Source of the DNA: Streptococcus oralis subsp. dentisani | GTDB lineage: Bacteria > Bacillota > Bacilli > Lactobacillales > Streptococcaceae | Length of the DNA: 64,000 nt | Reading direction: 5' to 3' | Assembly (NCBI RefSeq): GCF_002096335.1 | Contig: NZ_NCUW01000030.1 | Coordinates: forward strand, 248,001-312,000 | Part shown: positions 39,707 to 47,384 of the stretch, piece after piece | Layout of the letters: each line of letters starts with the position of its first letter | Numbering within the stretch: position 1 is the first letter of the stretch | Notes under the pieces: model-generated | Seen by the model: the letters and a program-made list of their open reading frames with translations, nothing else | What the model was told of the DNA's origin: nothing | Databases searched by the model: none | Position numbers and translations under genes: made by a program

Positions 39707-41610
39707 TGGGATTTTATGTCGATATTGCGGAGCTTCAGAAAGCCCAAGAGGCCTATATGAAGATGGTCGCAACTGCTCAGAGTCAGTTGGATACCGCTAA
39801 AAATGGGATGAATGCCATCATCACCAGTAATTCCATGCATGGAGAAGTTGGGAAAGCGATTACGAATGAAATCAATAATGTTCATAACCCCGTGATTGTT
39901 GGCTTAAAGAATGGCTTAGAATTTCTAGGTTCTGAGTTTTCCAAGACGATCACGGATTTTCAGAATTTTGTTGGCGAAACCTCTGCAACGGCAGTTCTGG
40001 CAGAAGAAACTTTGGATGATGCGGTCAAGAAGCTAAATGAAGCCGATGAGAAACACAAGGTGATGGATACTAACTTCAAGAGTATCTATGATGGTATTTC
40101 GACTCTCTATCGTCTGAGTGCTCCCTTAAGCAGCACCTTCTATACCAATACCCAGACAGCCCGGAAGTATGTTCAGGATACGAAGAATAAGGTCAATGCC
40201 TTTGATAAGATGTCCACGACCAGCAGTACTGAACAGCTTTTTAGTGCTTTAGGTAGCCAGATGGCGGCTGCTGGAAGAGTGAAGAGTCTGAGTTATAGTG
40301 ATCCTGTTTTAACTAACTTTGTGGCGCATGAAGATCTCGGTAAAGCGATTTATGAGATGGATCAGCAGTATGCGAAAGCCAAGGCAGAAGCGATTGAGGC
40401 TGCTAAACGCAAGGCAGAACAAGAAGCCGCTGAGCGAGAAGCTTCTTATCGCCGTCATCACCCCATCCAAGCCTGGCTGAAGGATCGCTCGAATGAGATT
40501 GGTTCCTGGTGGGGGGATGTCGTTGAGGGAACACGAAATCTACCGCTTCCTCAAGGGATAAAGGATTCCCTCCTGTTTGCGGAAGGTTTTATTGGTGCAG
40601 CTGGAAGTATGGTTTCAGAGACTGCTATCGGAGCTGTAGATTTGACTCAGATTATTGGTATTGCCAGTATTGATGGCGTCAATCGCTTAACAGGCGGTCA
40701 AACTCCAGAGTGGATGAAGCGGGACTTGCAAGGAACGGCAGATAACCTGTCTAGCCTTGCGGAGTTAGGAGTAGGAACTTACACTGCTCTGACGGATCCA
40801 GGAGCGGCTCAGCGTGGCCAGGATCCCAATGCCAGCTATGCGGATAAGGCTGCTTATCGTGCTCAAGAGACCGGAAAAGCCCTTTGGGATAAAGTTACCC
40901 ATATGGATGCCTATGACGCAGGAGGCTTGACCTTTGAGATTGCCAGTCTTTTTGTCGGTCCAGCAGCTGTGGGTAAGATGGCTAAGGGGACCAAGCTAGG
41001 AGCTAAGGCAGCTGAGATGATTCAGTTAGCTAAGAACAGTACCAAGGCAAAAATCCTCGCAAATGTCGAAAAATGGGGATCAAAGGTTGACAATATCCTG
41101 TCTAAGAGCAATAATGTCATTAGGCAATTTGGAGAGAAATTATTAGACACCCGAATCCCGGTTGGCATTCGTAAAGAGGCAGTTACCTTTGCGGGAGGTA
41201 TGGGAACCATGCCTACCTTCAGCGTTGAGAGTAAGACACTACGTGATGTGATGCACTTCTCAAGTAAACATGCGGATGATGTTGTGAGAGGTGTAGGTGG
41301 TTCTGGGAAGGCGGAGCGAGTCACACAAGCTGTTAATAATATGTCTGAGTTTTTTGAGACAGACTTTGGAAAAAAGATTAGGGGCAGTCTTAGAAAGACG
41401 AAGAAACAATATGACGGGCAAAGTGTTTATGAGGTGATGGAGAAGGTTGATAGAAATTTGCGCAAAGGAGATTACCTGTATTTGGATGGTTTACATATGG
41501 ACCATTTTGAAGTTTTTGATAAACGTGGTAATTTGAAATCTGTACTTAATCTTGATGGTACTTTAAACACAGATAAGTTATTAAAAGCTAAAGGAAGGAA
41601 ATTACATTGA
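39706..41610 (+). CDS. LXG-domain type VII effector (polymorphic toxin)
   Basis: A 634-residue toxin exported by the type VIIb system. The LXG domain covers about residues 1-220 (MGFYVDIAELQKAQEAY; LEFLGSEFSKTITDFQNFV). An Ala/Lys/Glu-rich helix at about 225-255, then a Gly/Ala-rich hydrophobic middle at about 285-325 and 400-425 follow. The toxin module runs from about residue 523 (ADDVVRGVGGSGKA) to the end. It has YLDGLHMDHFEVFDKRGN and a basic tail KAKGRKLH. Closely spaced His/Asp/Glu with basic residues suggest a nuclease; the pattern recalls colicin E3-type RNases, but the spacing differs and I do not assert it. The next gene starts inside its last codons. Confidence 0.92.
   Translation: MGFYVDIAELQKAQEAYMKMVATAQSQLDTAKNGMNAIITSNSMHGEVGKAITNEINNVHNPVIVGLKNGLEFLGSEFSKTITDFQNFVGETSATAVLAEETLDDAVKKLNEADEKHKVMDTNFKSIYDGISTLYRLSAPLSSTFYTNTQTARKYVQDTKNKVNAFDKMSTTSSTEQLFSALGSQMAAAGRVKSLSYSDPVLTNFVAHEDLGKAIYEMDQQYAKAKAEAIEAAKRKAEQEAAEREASYRRHHPIQAWLKDRSNEIGSWWGDVVEGTRNLPLPQGIKDSLLFAEGFIGAAGSMVSETAIGAVDLTQIIGIASIDGVNRLTGGQTPEWMKRDLQGTADNLSSLAELGVGTYTALTDPGAAQRGQDPNASYADKAAYRAQETGKALWDKVTHMDAYDAGGLTFEIASLFVGPAAVGKMAKGTKLGAKAAEMIQLAKNSTKAKILANVEKWGSKVDNILSKSNNVIRQFGEKLLDTRIPVGIRKEAVTFAGGMGTMPTFSVESKTLRDVMHFSSKHADDVVRGVGGSGKAERVTQAVNNMSEFFETDFGKKIRGSLRKTKKQYDGQSVYEVMEKVDRNLRKGDYLYLDGLHMDHFEVFDKRGNLKSVLNLDGTLNTDKLLKAKGRKLH
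39866..41290 (+). repeat. direct repeat copy A (within the intact LXG gene)
   Basis: About 1425 bases nearly identical to 43000-44424 with a constant offset of 3134, so with no net insertion or deletion. It covers the LXG gene from codon 54 to the start of the toxin module. Confidence 0.9.
41272..41312 (+). repeat. toxin-module junction repeat (intact gene)
   Basis: Encodes ADDVVRGVGGSGKA at the start of the toxin module. 41 bases match 42044-42084 with five differences. Confidence 0.8.
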
Positions 41611-41996
41611 AGGAAGAAATCTATAAACTTTATGAGGTGTGTAAACGATTCAATTCGAGGCTAGGATACTCGTTAGAAGAAAATAAAAAATTAAAAGATT
41701 TTAAAGAATTGATAGATGATAATCTATCTGATGACTTTCAAGAGCTTATGTCAGGTATTTCAGCATTCAAGGAAGAAATAATTGATCAAAGTATAGCTGA
41801 TGAGCAATACAGTCAATTCTATTACGAGTTATTGTCTTCGATGGCTAACTTTTCTTCTTACTTTGCAGATTTGCATGAAATAATTTTTGATCTAAACAAA
41901 AGACGCAGATTTAAAATGGGAGAAATTACCAAAGAGGAGTTAGTCAGTTCAGATGAAATAATTTTAGACGATGAGGACGATGAATCTGGAAATTAA
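41607..41996 (+). CDS. candidate immunity protein for the LXG toxin
   Basis: A 129-residue, acidic, helical protein with a C-terminal run rich in Asp and Glu. No family was recognised. It starts with TTG overlapping the toxin stop (TTGA), after AAGGAAGG, so it is translated together with the toxin. Position directly behind the toxin module, coupling, acidity against a basic toxin end, and lack of any export signal fit a cytosolic immunity protein. Function is inferred from context only. Confidence 0.65.
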   Translation: MKEEIYKLYEVCKRFNSRLGYSLEENKKLKDFKELIDDNLSDDFQELMSGISAFKEEIIDQSIADEQYSQFYYELLSSMANFSSYFADLHEIIFDLNKRRRFKMGEITKEELVSSDEIILDDEDDESGN

Positions 41997-42043
41997 AGAA
42001 TAGATATTTATTGTTTTTCTAAACGCATTAAAGATTTTGTCCG

Positions 42044-42084
42044 GCGGATGATGTAGTACGAGGAGTAGGTGGTTCTGGGAAAGC
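42044..42084 (+). repeat. toxin-module junction repeat (orphan cassette)
   Basis: Homologous to 41272-41312. The coding frame reads ADDVVRGVGGSGKA as in the intact gene, then diverges into a different toxin. Homology stops abruptly upstream. Confidence 0.8.
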
Positions 42085-42178
42085 TACAGCGACTTTTAAA
42101 GGTGAACTTACTGCAGAGAATATAACAAAAGAATTATTACAAACTAAACCTAAAAACTCTCCGACACCACAAAAATGG

Positions 42179-42499
42179 ATGGATAAAGGTGGGAAAATTG
42201 AAATACTTGAAGACGGTACTTGGGTATATACAAATTCTGAGGGTATTACAATAAAATATATTGATGGATTTCCTGATTTTAAAGAAGCTGGTCTAGTAAG
42301 GCAGGAAGTGGAAATTGGTGAATTCAAGAATTATGCTATTGATTTTAAGAAAGCAAATATGACAGCTCCTCTTGGAAAAAAACTACGAAGTAGCACATGG
42401 CACCATCATGAGGACTTAAAGACATTACAAGAAGTGAATAAGAGCATTCACGCAGAGTTTACCCATCGCGGAGGAGTTTCCCTAAAGAAAGGAAAATAA
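42179..42499 (+). CDS. orphan LXG toxin C-terminus with WHH (HNH-type) nuclease motif, N-terminus missing
   Basis: The frame is open from 42032, where it begins with the ADDVVRGVGGSGKA junction, but the first start codon is ATG at 42179 (106 residues), without a good ribosome binding site. The C-terminus has STWHHHEDLKTLQEVN, then IHAEFTHRGGVSLKKGK. This fits the WHH nuclease group of the HNH/Endonuclease VII superfamily, common as C-terminal toxin domains. LXG and linker domains are absent, so it cannot be exported as it stands. It is probably a silent toxin cassette. The immunity gene starts 2 bases after its stop. Confidence 0.8.
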   Translation: MDKGGKIEILEDGTWVYTNSEGITIKYIDGFPDFKEAGLVRQEVEIGEFKNYAIDFKKANMTAPLGKKLRSSTWHHHEDLKTLQEVNKSIHAEFTHRGGVSLKKGK

Positions 42500-42500
42500 G

Positions 42501-42944
42501 ATGATTCTAGAAGGTTTTAAAAAAATAAATGAGGAGCAAATTACTCGAGTTGAAAATACTTTAAATATCTCATTCCCTTTAGATTATAAGGATTTTATTC
42601 TATCGAATAATGGGATGTGCGCAGAAGGTGAGCTTGGTATAGCACTTCCTTTGAATCAAGAAGTAATAGCCATAGATATTCTATATGGAATTGATACAGA
42701 AACCGAGAATTGTAACATTCTTGAATGGACTCAAGAATACAAAGAAGATTTACCTGAAAACACTCTTATTATTGGAGATGATGTACTGATGGGGTTCTTT
42801 ATTTTAGTTTGTAAAGGAGAAGATAAAGGGGTGTACTATTATGATCATGCTTATAACTTAGAGGGTTCGGACGATGATGGAAATACTTATTTTATAGCTA
42901 ACTCTTTTGAGGAGTTCATAAATCAATTGACTGTGATTGAATGA
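42501..42944 (+). CDS. SMI1/KNR4 (SUKH) family immunity protein
   Basis: A 147-residue cytosolic protein with the SUKH pattern: ENTLNISFPLDYKDFILSNNG near the N-terminus, a middle Gly-Asp segment, GVYYYDHAYNL, and a final IANSFEEFINQL. SUKH proteins are the commonest immunity proteins for HNH/WHH nuclease toxins, and this one sits directly behind such a toxin. It appears intact, so the cell should keep protection against siblings that use the WHH toxin. The ATG follows AAAGGAAAATAAG. Confidence 0.88.
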   Translation: MILEGFKKINEEQITRVENTLNISFPLDYKDFILSNNGMCAEGELGIALPLNQEVIAIDILYGIDTETENCNILEWTQEYKEDLPENTLIIGDDVLMGFFILVCKGEDKGVYYYDHAYNLEGSDDDGNTYFIANSFEEFINQLTVIE

Positions 42945-42999
42945 TTAAAGTAATTTTTACAATCATATTATTCTAAGTTATATTAAGTCATATATATAT

Positions 43000-44424
43000 A
43001 TGAAATCAATAATGTTCATAACCCCGTGATTGTTGGCTTAAAGAATGGCTTAGAATTTCTAGGTTCTGAGTTTTCCAAGACGATCACGGATTTTCAGAAT
43101 TTTGTTGGCGAAACCTCTGCAACGGCAGTTCTGGCAGAAGAAACTTTGGATGATGCGGTCAAGAAGCTAAATGAAGCCGATGAGAAACACAAGGTGATGG
43201 ATACTAACTTCAAGAGTATCTATGATGGTATTTCGACTCTCTATCGTCTGAGTGCTCCCTTAAGCAGCACCTTCTATACCAATACCCAGGCGGCCCGGAA
43301 GTATGTTCAGGATACGAAGAATAAGGTCAATGCCTTTGATAAGATGACGACAACCAGCAGTACTGAACAGCTTTTTAGTGCTTTAAGTAGTCAAATGGCA
43401 GCTGCTGGAAGAGTGAAGAGTCTGAGTTATAGCGATCCTGTTTTAACTAACTTTGTGGCGCATGACGACCTCGGTAAAGCGATTCATGAGCTGGATCAGC
43501 AGTATGCGAGAGCCAAGGCAGAAGCGATTGAGGCTGCTAAACGCAAGGCAGAACAAGAAGCCGCTGAGCGAGAAGCTTCTTATCGTCGTCATCACCCCAT
43601 CCAATACTGGCTGAAGGATCGCTCGAATGAGATTGGTTCCTGGTGAGGCGATGTCGTTGAGGGCACACGGAATCTGCCTATTCCACAGGACTTGAAAGAT
43701 ACACTCCTGTTTGCGGAAGGATTTATTGGTGCAGCTGGTAGTATGGTTTCAGAGACTGCCATCGGAGCTGTAGATTTGACTCAGATCATTGGTATTGCCA
43801 GTATTGATGGCGTCAATCGCCTAACAGGAGGTAAAACTCCAGAGTGGATGAAGCGTAACTTGCAAGGAACGGCAGATAACTTGTCTAGCCTTGCGGAGTT
43901 AGGAGTAGGAACTTACACTGCTCTGACGGATTCAGGTGCGGCTCAGCGTGGCTAGGATCCCAATGCGAGCTATGCGGATAAGGCAGTTTATCGTGCTCAA
44001 GAGACAGGAAAAGCCCTCTGGGATAAAGTTACCCATATGGATGCCTATGACGTAGGAGGATTGACCTTTGAAGTTGCTAGTCTTTTTGTCGGTCCAGCAG
44101 CTGTAGGTAAGATGGCTAAGGGGACGAAACTAGGAGCTAAGGCAGCTGAGATGATTCAGTTAGCCAAGAACAGCACCAAATCAAGAATTCTCGCAAATGT
44201 CGAAAAATGGGGATCAAAGGTTGACAATATCCTAGCGAAGAGCAATAATGTCATTGGGAAATTTGGGGAGAAATTATTAGACACTCGAATCCCAGTTGGC
44301 ATTCGTAAAGAGGCAGTTGCCTTTGCGGGAGGTATGGGAACCATGCCTACCTTCAGCGTTGAGAGTAAGACTCTACGTGAGGTGATGCACTTCTCAAGCA
44401 AACTTGCGGATGATGTAGTGAGAG
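43000..44424 (+). repeat. direct repeat copy B (within the LXG pseudogene)
   Basis: Matches 39866-41290 at a constant offset of 3134. Differences are scattered single bases, including two that create stop codons. Confidence 0.9.
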
Positions 44425-44534
44425 TGGCAGAGAAGCCCTTTGATAAAGAGCGGATTCTTGAAAATATTAGGCAAAGCCGACTTGCACGGGAAAGTTCGAA
44501 GTTTGATGACTATCTTCGCACGTTGAGTGTGTAG
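43000..44534 (+). pseudogene. LXG effector pseudogene (silent copy)
   Basis: A second LXG gene that lacks the first ~53 codons, so there is no LXG start. The frame is interrupted by TGA at 43644-43646 (Trp in the intact copy) and by TAG at 43953-43955 (Gln in the intact copy), yet is otherwise collinear with copy A. After LADDVVRV the sequence diverges into a short tail, EKPFDKERILENIRQSRLAR, ending at 44534; no immunity gene follows. The upstream boundary is an AT repeat (42990-43000). It probably arose by duplication with toxin replacement, and is now a donor or a relic. Confidence 0.9.
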
Positions 44535-44600
44535 CTTTGCTTGTACGAGCCAATTAAACAAGGATGTAGCTAGTGAAAGTCCTACAGTAAGGAGTTAAAC

Positions 44601-45407
44601 ATGAAATTCCATGAATTTGGTGATAAGAATTTGCCTCCTATTTTACTGATACATGGTGGTGGAAGTTCTTGGTGGAATTATCTTCGTCAAGCACGAATCT
44701 TGTCAAAAGAATACCGTATTATTCTACCAACTTTGAATGGCCACGGCGAGGAATATCAACTTGATTATGTTTCTACTGAAGATTCTGCTTTGGAGATTCT
44801 AGACTATATCAAAGCAAACTGTGGTGGGAAATTGTTTGCAATCGGTGGTGTTTCACTTGGTGGTCAAATTGCCATGGAGCTTTTGTCTTTAGACAGTGAA
44901 ATTGCTAAGAAGGCCATCATAGACGGAAGTCTCTGTATTCCTCAACCAAGGTTAGCTAAAATCAGCATCTTTCTAGTGTCTCTATTTGGTAAACTGATGT
45001 TCAATAAATTCTCTTGCAAACTTCAGTTAAGCATGATGAACAAACTCTATCCTAAACTGGCTTATCCAGAGGAAATAAAAGCTTATTATTTGGAGGATTT
45101 GCCAAGGACGCCTATCAAAACATTGGTGACCATTTACAAAAACTATATGGGATGTTACAAGCTGAAAGATATGATTTCTGCTAGCAAGGCTCAGGTTCTG
45201 TATATCTATGGTGAAAAAGAATTGAACTGTGTGAAAGAATCAGCGAAATTATTTCATCAGCTACATTCAAATACAATTTTGTATGAAGGAAAGGGCTATA
45301 ACCACGGCTATTTATCAGCTTACCTGCCTTATGAGTGGATTGATTTGGTGGTGCCATTTTTAAAGAGTGACTCATTAGAAATGTGTAACGAATCTGATAT
45401 GCCATAA
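44601..45407 (+). CDS. alpha/beta hydrolase
   Basis: A 268-residue hydrolase with the oxyanion motif LLIHGGGSSWWNY, nucleophile elbow GGVSLGGQ, an acidic residue in YIYGEKELN, and a late His in GYNHGY. No signal peptide. AAGGAG lies 7 bases before the ATG. The substrate is not known. It lies in the accessory region but shows no link to secretion; a role as a general esterase or lipase-like enzyme is likely. Confidence 0.85.
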   Translation: MKFHEFGDKNLPPILLIHGGGSSWWNYLRQARILSKEYRIILPTLNGHGEEYQLDYVSTEDSALEILDYIKANCGGKLFAIGGVSLGGQIAMELLSLDSEIAKKAIIDGSLCIPQPRLAKISIFLVSLFGKLMFNKFSCKLQLSMMNKLYPKLAYPEEIKAYYLEDLPRTPIKTLVTIYKNYMGCYKLKDMISASKAQVLYIYGEKELNCVKESAKLFHQLHSNTILYEGKGYNHGYLSAYLPYEWIDLVVPFLKSDSLEMCNESDMP

Positions 45408-45418
45408 GGAGGAAACGT

Positions 45419-45547
45419 ATGCTAGGAGCAATAGTTGGAGACATTGTAGATTCAGTTTACGAATGGAACAATATCAAAACGAAGGATTTTCCTTTATTTC
45501 GTGAGGATTGTTTTTTCACGGATGATACGGTAAGTCCGAACCGCTGA
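45419..45547 (+). pseudogene. ADP-ribosylglycohydrolase fragment (DraG family, N-terminus only)
   Basis: A 42-codon frame preceded by AAGGAGG. It encodes LGAIVGDIVDSVYEWNN, then CFFTDDTV, which are the start and the first metal-binding motif (TDDT) of ADP-ribosylglycohydrolases. It then changes to unrelated residues and stops at 45547. The full family is about 250-300 residues, so more than 80% is missing. It is a deletion remnant. Confidence 0.8.
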
Positions 45548-45649
45548 GTGCGTAGAATTGTTAGAGAAACGGAACTATTCCTCAAAATATAGGAACTAAA
45601 ACCCATTATTTTAAGATGAAAACTAGATTGGTTTTAAGGAGGTATTATA

Positions 45650-46276
45650 TTGATAGAGAGCAGACCTGAGTTTGATAAAATCACATCCTTTGATGAATTT
45701 AATAAATATTACTGGTATCGTGATGAACTTTCACAGATATGCAGGTCATTAGGACTTGAATATAGAGGTACAAAACAGGAACTCAATCATATTATTGAGC
45801 AGTACTTCAAGGGGAATTTGATTAAAAAATCATCAATAAAAAGCAAGAAGAAACAAGTAGAAGTCGTTACTTTAGATACGCCCTTACTTGAATGTGGATT
45901 CGCCTTTAATGCACCCTTTAGAGAATATTTCTCAACTTTAACAGAGGTTTCACCCTTCAAATTTACTGCTGATATGGCTACTGCTTGGAGAAAAGTCAAA
46001 AGAGAACATGATTTAAGTTTTACAATCCAAGATATGCTAAAAGTTTATTATGGAAATTCAGATTATGCCAAGTATGATCATTCGGTTTGTCAATGGAATC
46101 AATTTTTAAAGGATTTCTGTGCAGACGAAAATAGTCATAATTACTCGAATAAGCTAAAAGTAGCTTCTATTCTTTGGAAAGAAGTTAGAAATTCAAGTAA
46201 TGAAAAAATTTATTCAATGAATCTTTTGACCGAATATGCTGATAAAATAAAAGAGTATGGCGAGGTAGTTAAATAG
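45650..46276 (+). CDS. SAP-domain/DUF6434-like protein
   Basis: A 208-residue cytosolic protein. The N-terminal part (RPEFDKITSFDEFNKYYWYRD, then LGLEYRGTKQELNHIIEQYF) fits a SAP-like helix-extended-helix motif with the DUF6434 pattern. The rest is Lys- and aromatic-rich and helical. SAP motifs often bind DNA, but no catalytic motif is visible. The start is TTG after AAGGAGG. Function unknown. Confidence 0.7.
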   Translation: MIESRPEFDKITSFDEFNKYYWYRDELSQICRSLGLEYRGTKQELNHIIEQYFKGNLIKKSSIKSKKKQVEVVTLDTPLLECGFAFNAPFREYFSTLTEVSPFKFTADMATAWRKVKREHDLSFTIQDMLKVYYGNSDYAKYDHSVCQWNQFLKDFCADENSHNYSNKLKVASILWKEVRNSSNEKIYSMNLLTEYADKIKEYGEVVK

Positions 46277-46367
46277 AAGTGACTTGCTTTTGATAATCTG
46301 AATTTTAAACTAGCTATTATACATCAATGCCCAGTACGTCAAAGTTCTTTTTTCTGAGTTTTCATTA

Positions 46368-46373
46368 TATAAT
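46368..46373 (+). promoter_or_regulatory. probable -10 of the lipid kinase gene
   Basis: TATAAT about 67 bases before the ATG; the -35 region (TTCTTT at 17 bases) is weak. Confidence 0.4.
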
Positions 46374-46439
46374 AGCATTGTATGTAATGATAAATGTAGC
46401 TACGCTAATATTTCTATTTAAAATTCAAGGAGAAAATCA

Positions 46440-47321
46440 ATGAAAAAAGCAATGGTAATTATCAACCCAACCTCTGGTGGGGAAAAGGCTTTGGATTATA
46501 AGGTCAAGCTGGAGAATAAAGCCAAAGATTATTTTGAGCACGTGGAAACCAGAATTACTGAAAAAGCCTTAGATGCAACACATTTTGCTGAGGAAGCTTC
46601 ACGTGAGCAGTACGATGCAGTGCTTGTGTTTGGTGGAGATGGGACAGTCAATGAAGTCATTTCGGGTATTGCTGAGAGAGACTACATTCCTAAGTTGGGT
46701 ATTATCCCAGGTGGGACGGGTAACCTCATTACGAAACTTCTGGAAATCAATCAAGACATCGATGGTGCGATTGATGAACTCGATTTTAACTTAACCAACA
46801 AGATTGATATCGGTAAAGCGAATGATAACTATTTTGGTTATATCTTTAGTATCGGTTCTCTGCCTGAGGCGATTCACAATGTTGAAATCGAGGATAAGAC
46901 AAAATTTGGTATTCTAGCCTATGCTGTAAATACCATGAAGTCTGTCATGACGGATCAGGTCTTTAACATTAAGGTTGAGACAGAAAATGGAAATTATGTT
47001 GGTGAAGCTAGTCATGTTTTGGTTCTCTTGACAAATTACTTCGCTGATAAGAAAATCTTTGAAGAAAACAAGGACGGCTATGCCAATATTTTGATTCTGA
47101 AAGATGCTTCTATATTCTCAAAATTATCCGTCATTCCTGATTTACTAAAAGGGGATGTTGTCGGAAATGACAATATTGAGTATATCAGAGCGCGTAATAT
47201 TAAGATCTCTTCAGATAGTGAATTGGAGTCAGATGTTGACGGCGATAAATCCGATAACCTACCTGTAGAAATCAAAGTCCTAGCACAGCGAGTAGAAGTA
47301 TTTTCGAAACCGAAAGAGTAG
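46440..47321 (+). CDS. diacylglycerol kinase family lipid kinase
   Basis: A 293-residue protein of the DagK/YegS family. The N-terminal catalytic domain has NPTSGG, the nucleotide motif FGGDGTVNEV, and GIIPGGTGN. The C-terminal beta domain ends with VEIKVLAQRVEVF. Such enzymes phosphorylate diacylglycerol to recycle it in phospholipid and lipoteichoic acid turnover; the exact lipid cannot be decided. AAGGAG precedes the ATG. It marks the return to backbone genes. Confidence 0.9.
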   Translation: MKKAMVIINPTSGGEKALDYKVKLENKAKDYFEHVETRITEKALDATHFAEEASREQYDAVLVFGGDGTVNEVISGIAERDYIPKLGIIPGGTGNLITKLLEINQDIDGAIDELDFNLTNKIDIGKANDNYFGYIFSIGSLPEAIHNVEIEDKTKFGILAYAVNTMKSVMTDQVFNIKVETENGNYVGEASHVLVLLTNYFADKKIFEENKDGYANILILKDASIFSKLSVIPDLLKGDVVGNDNIEYIRARNIKISSDSELESDVDGDKSDNLPVEIKVLAQRVEVFSKPKE

Positions 47322-47384
47322 AAGGTAAACATTAGTTTATTTTTCACTGCGAAATCGAGTTTTATATCAACGATTGGGGGAGGA

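Noticed and set aside
41272..41610. Firm colicin E3 family assignment for the LXG toxin end
   Set aside because: Asp-His-Glu spacing differs by one residue and the upstream core could not be matched by eye; kept only as a hypothesis.
42179..42499. Independent small HNH endonuclease gene
   Set aside because: The frame continues upstream into the LXG junction motif, so it is a detached toxin end rather than a stand-alone enzyme gene.
27414..46439. Prophage or insertion sequence in the accessory region
   Set aside because: No transposase, integrase, phage structural gene or terminal inverted repeats were found.
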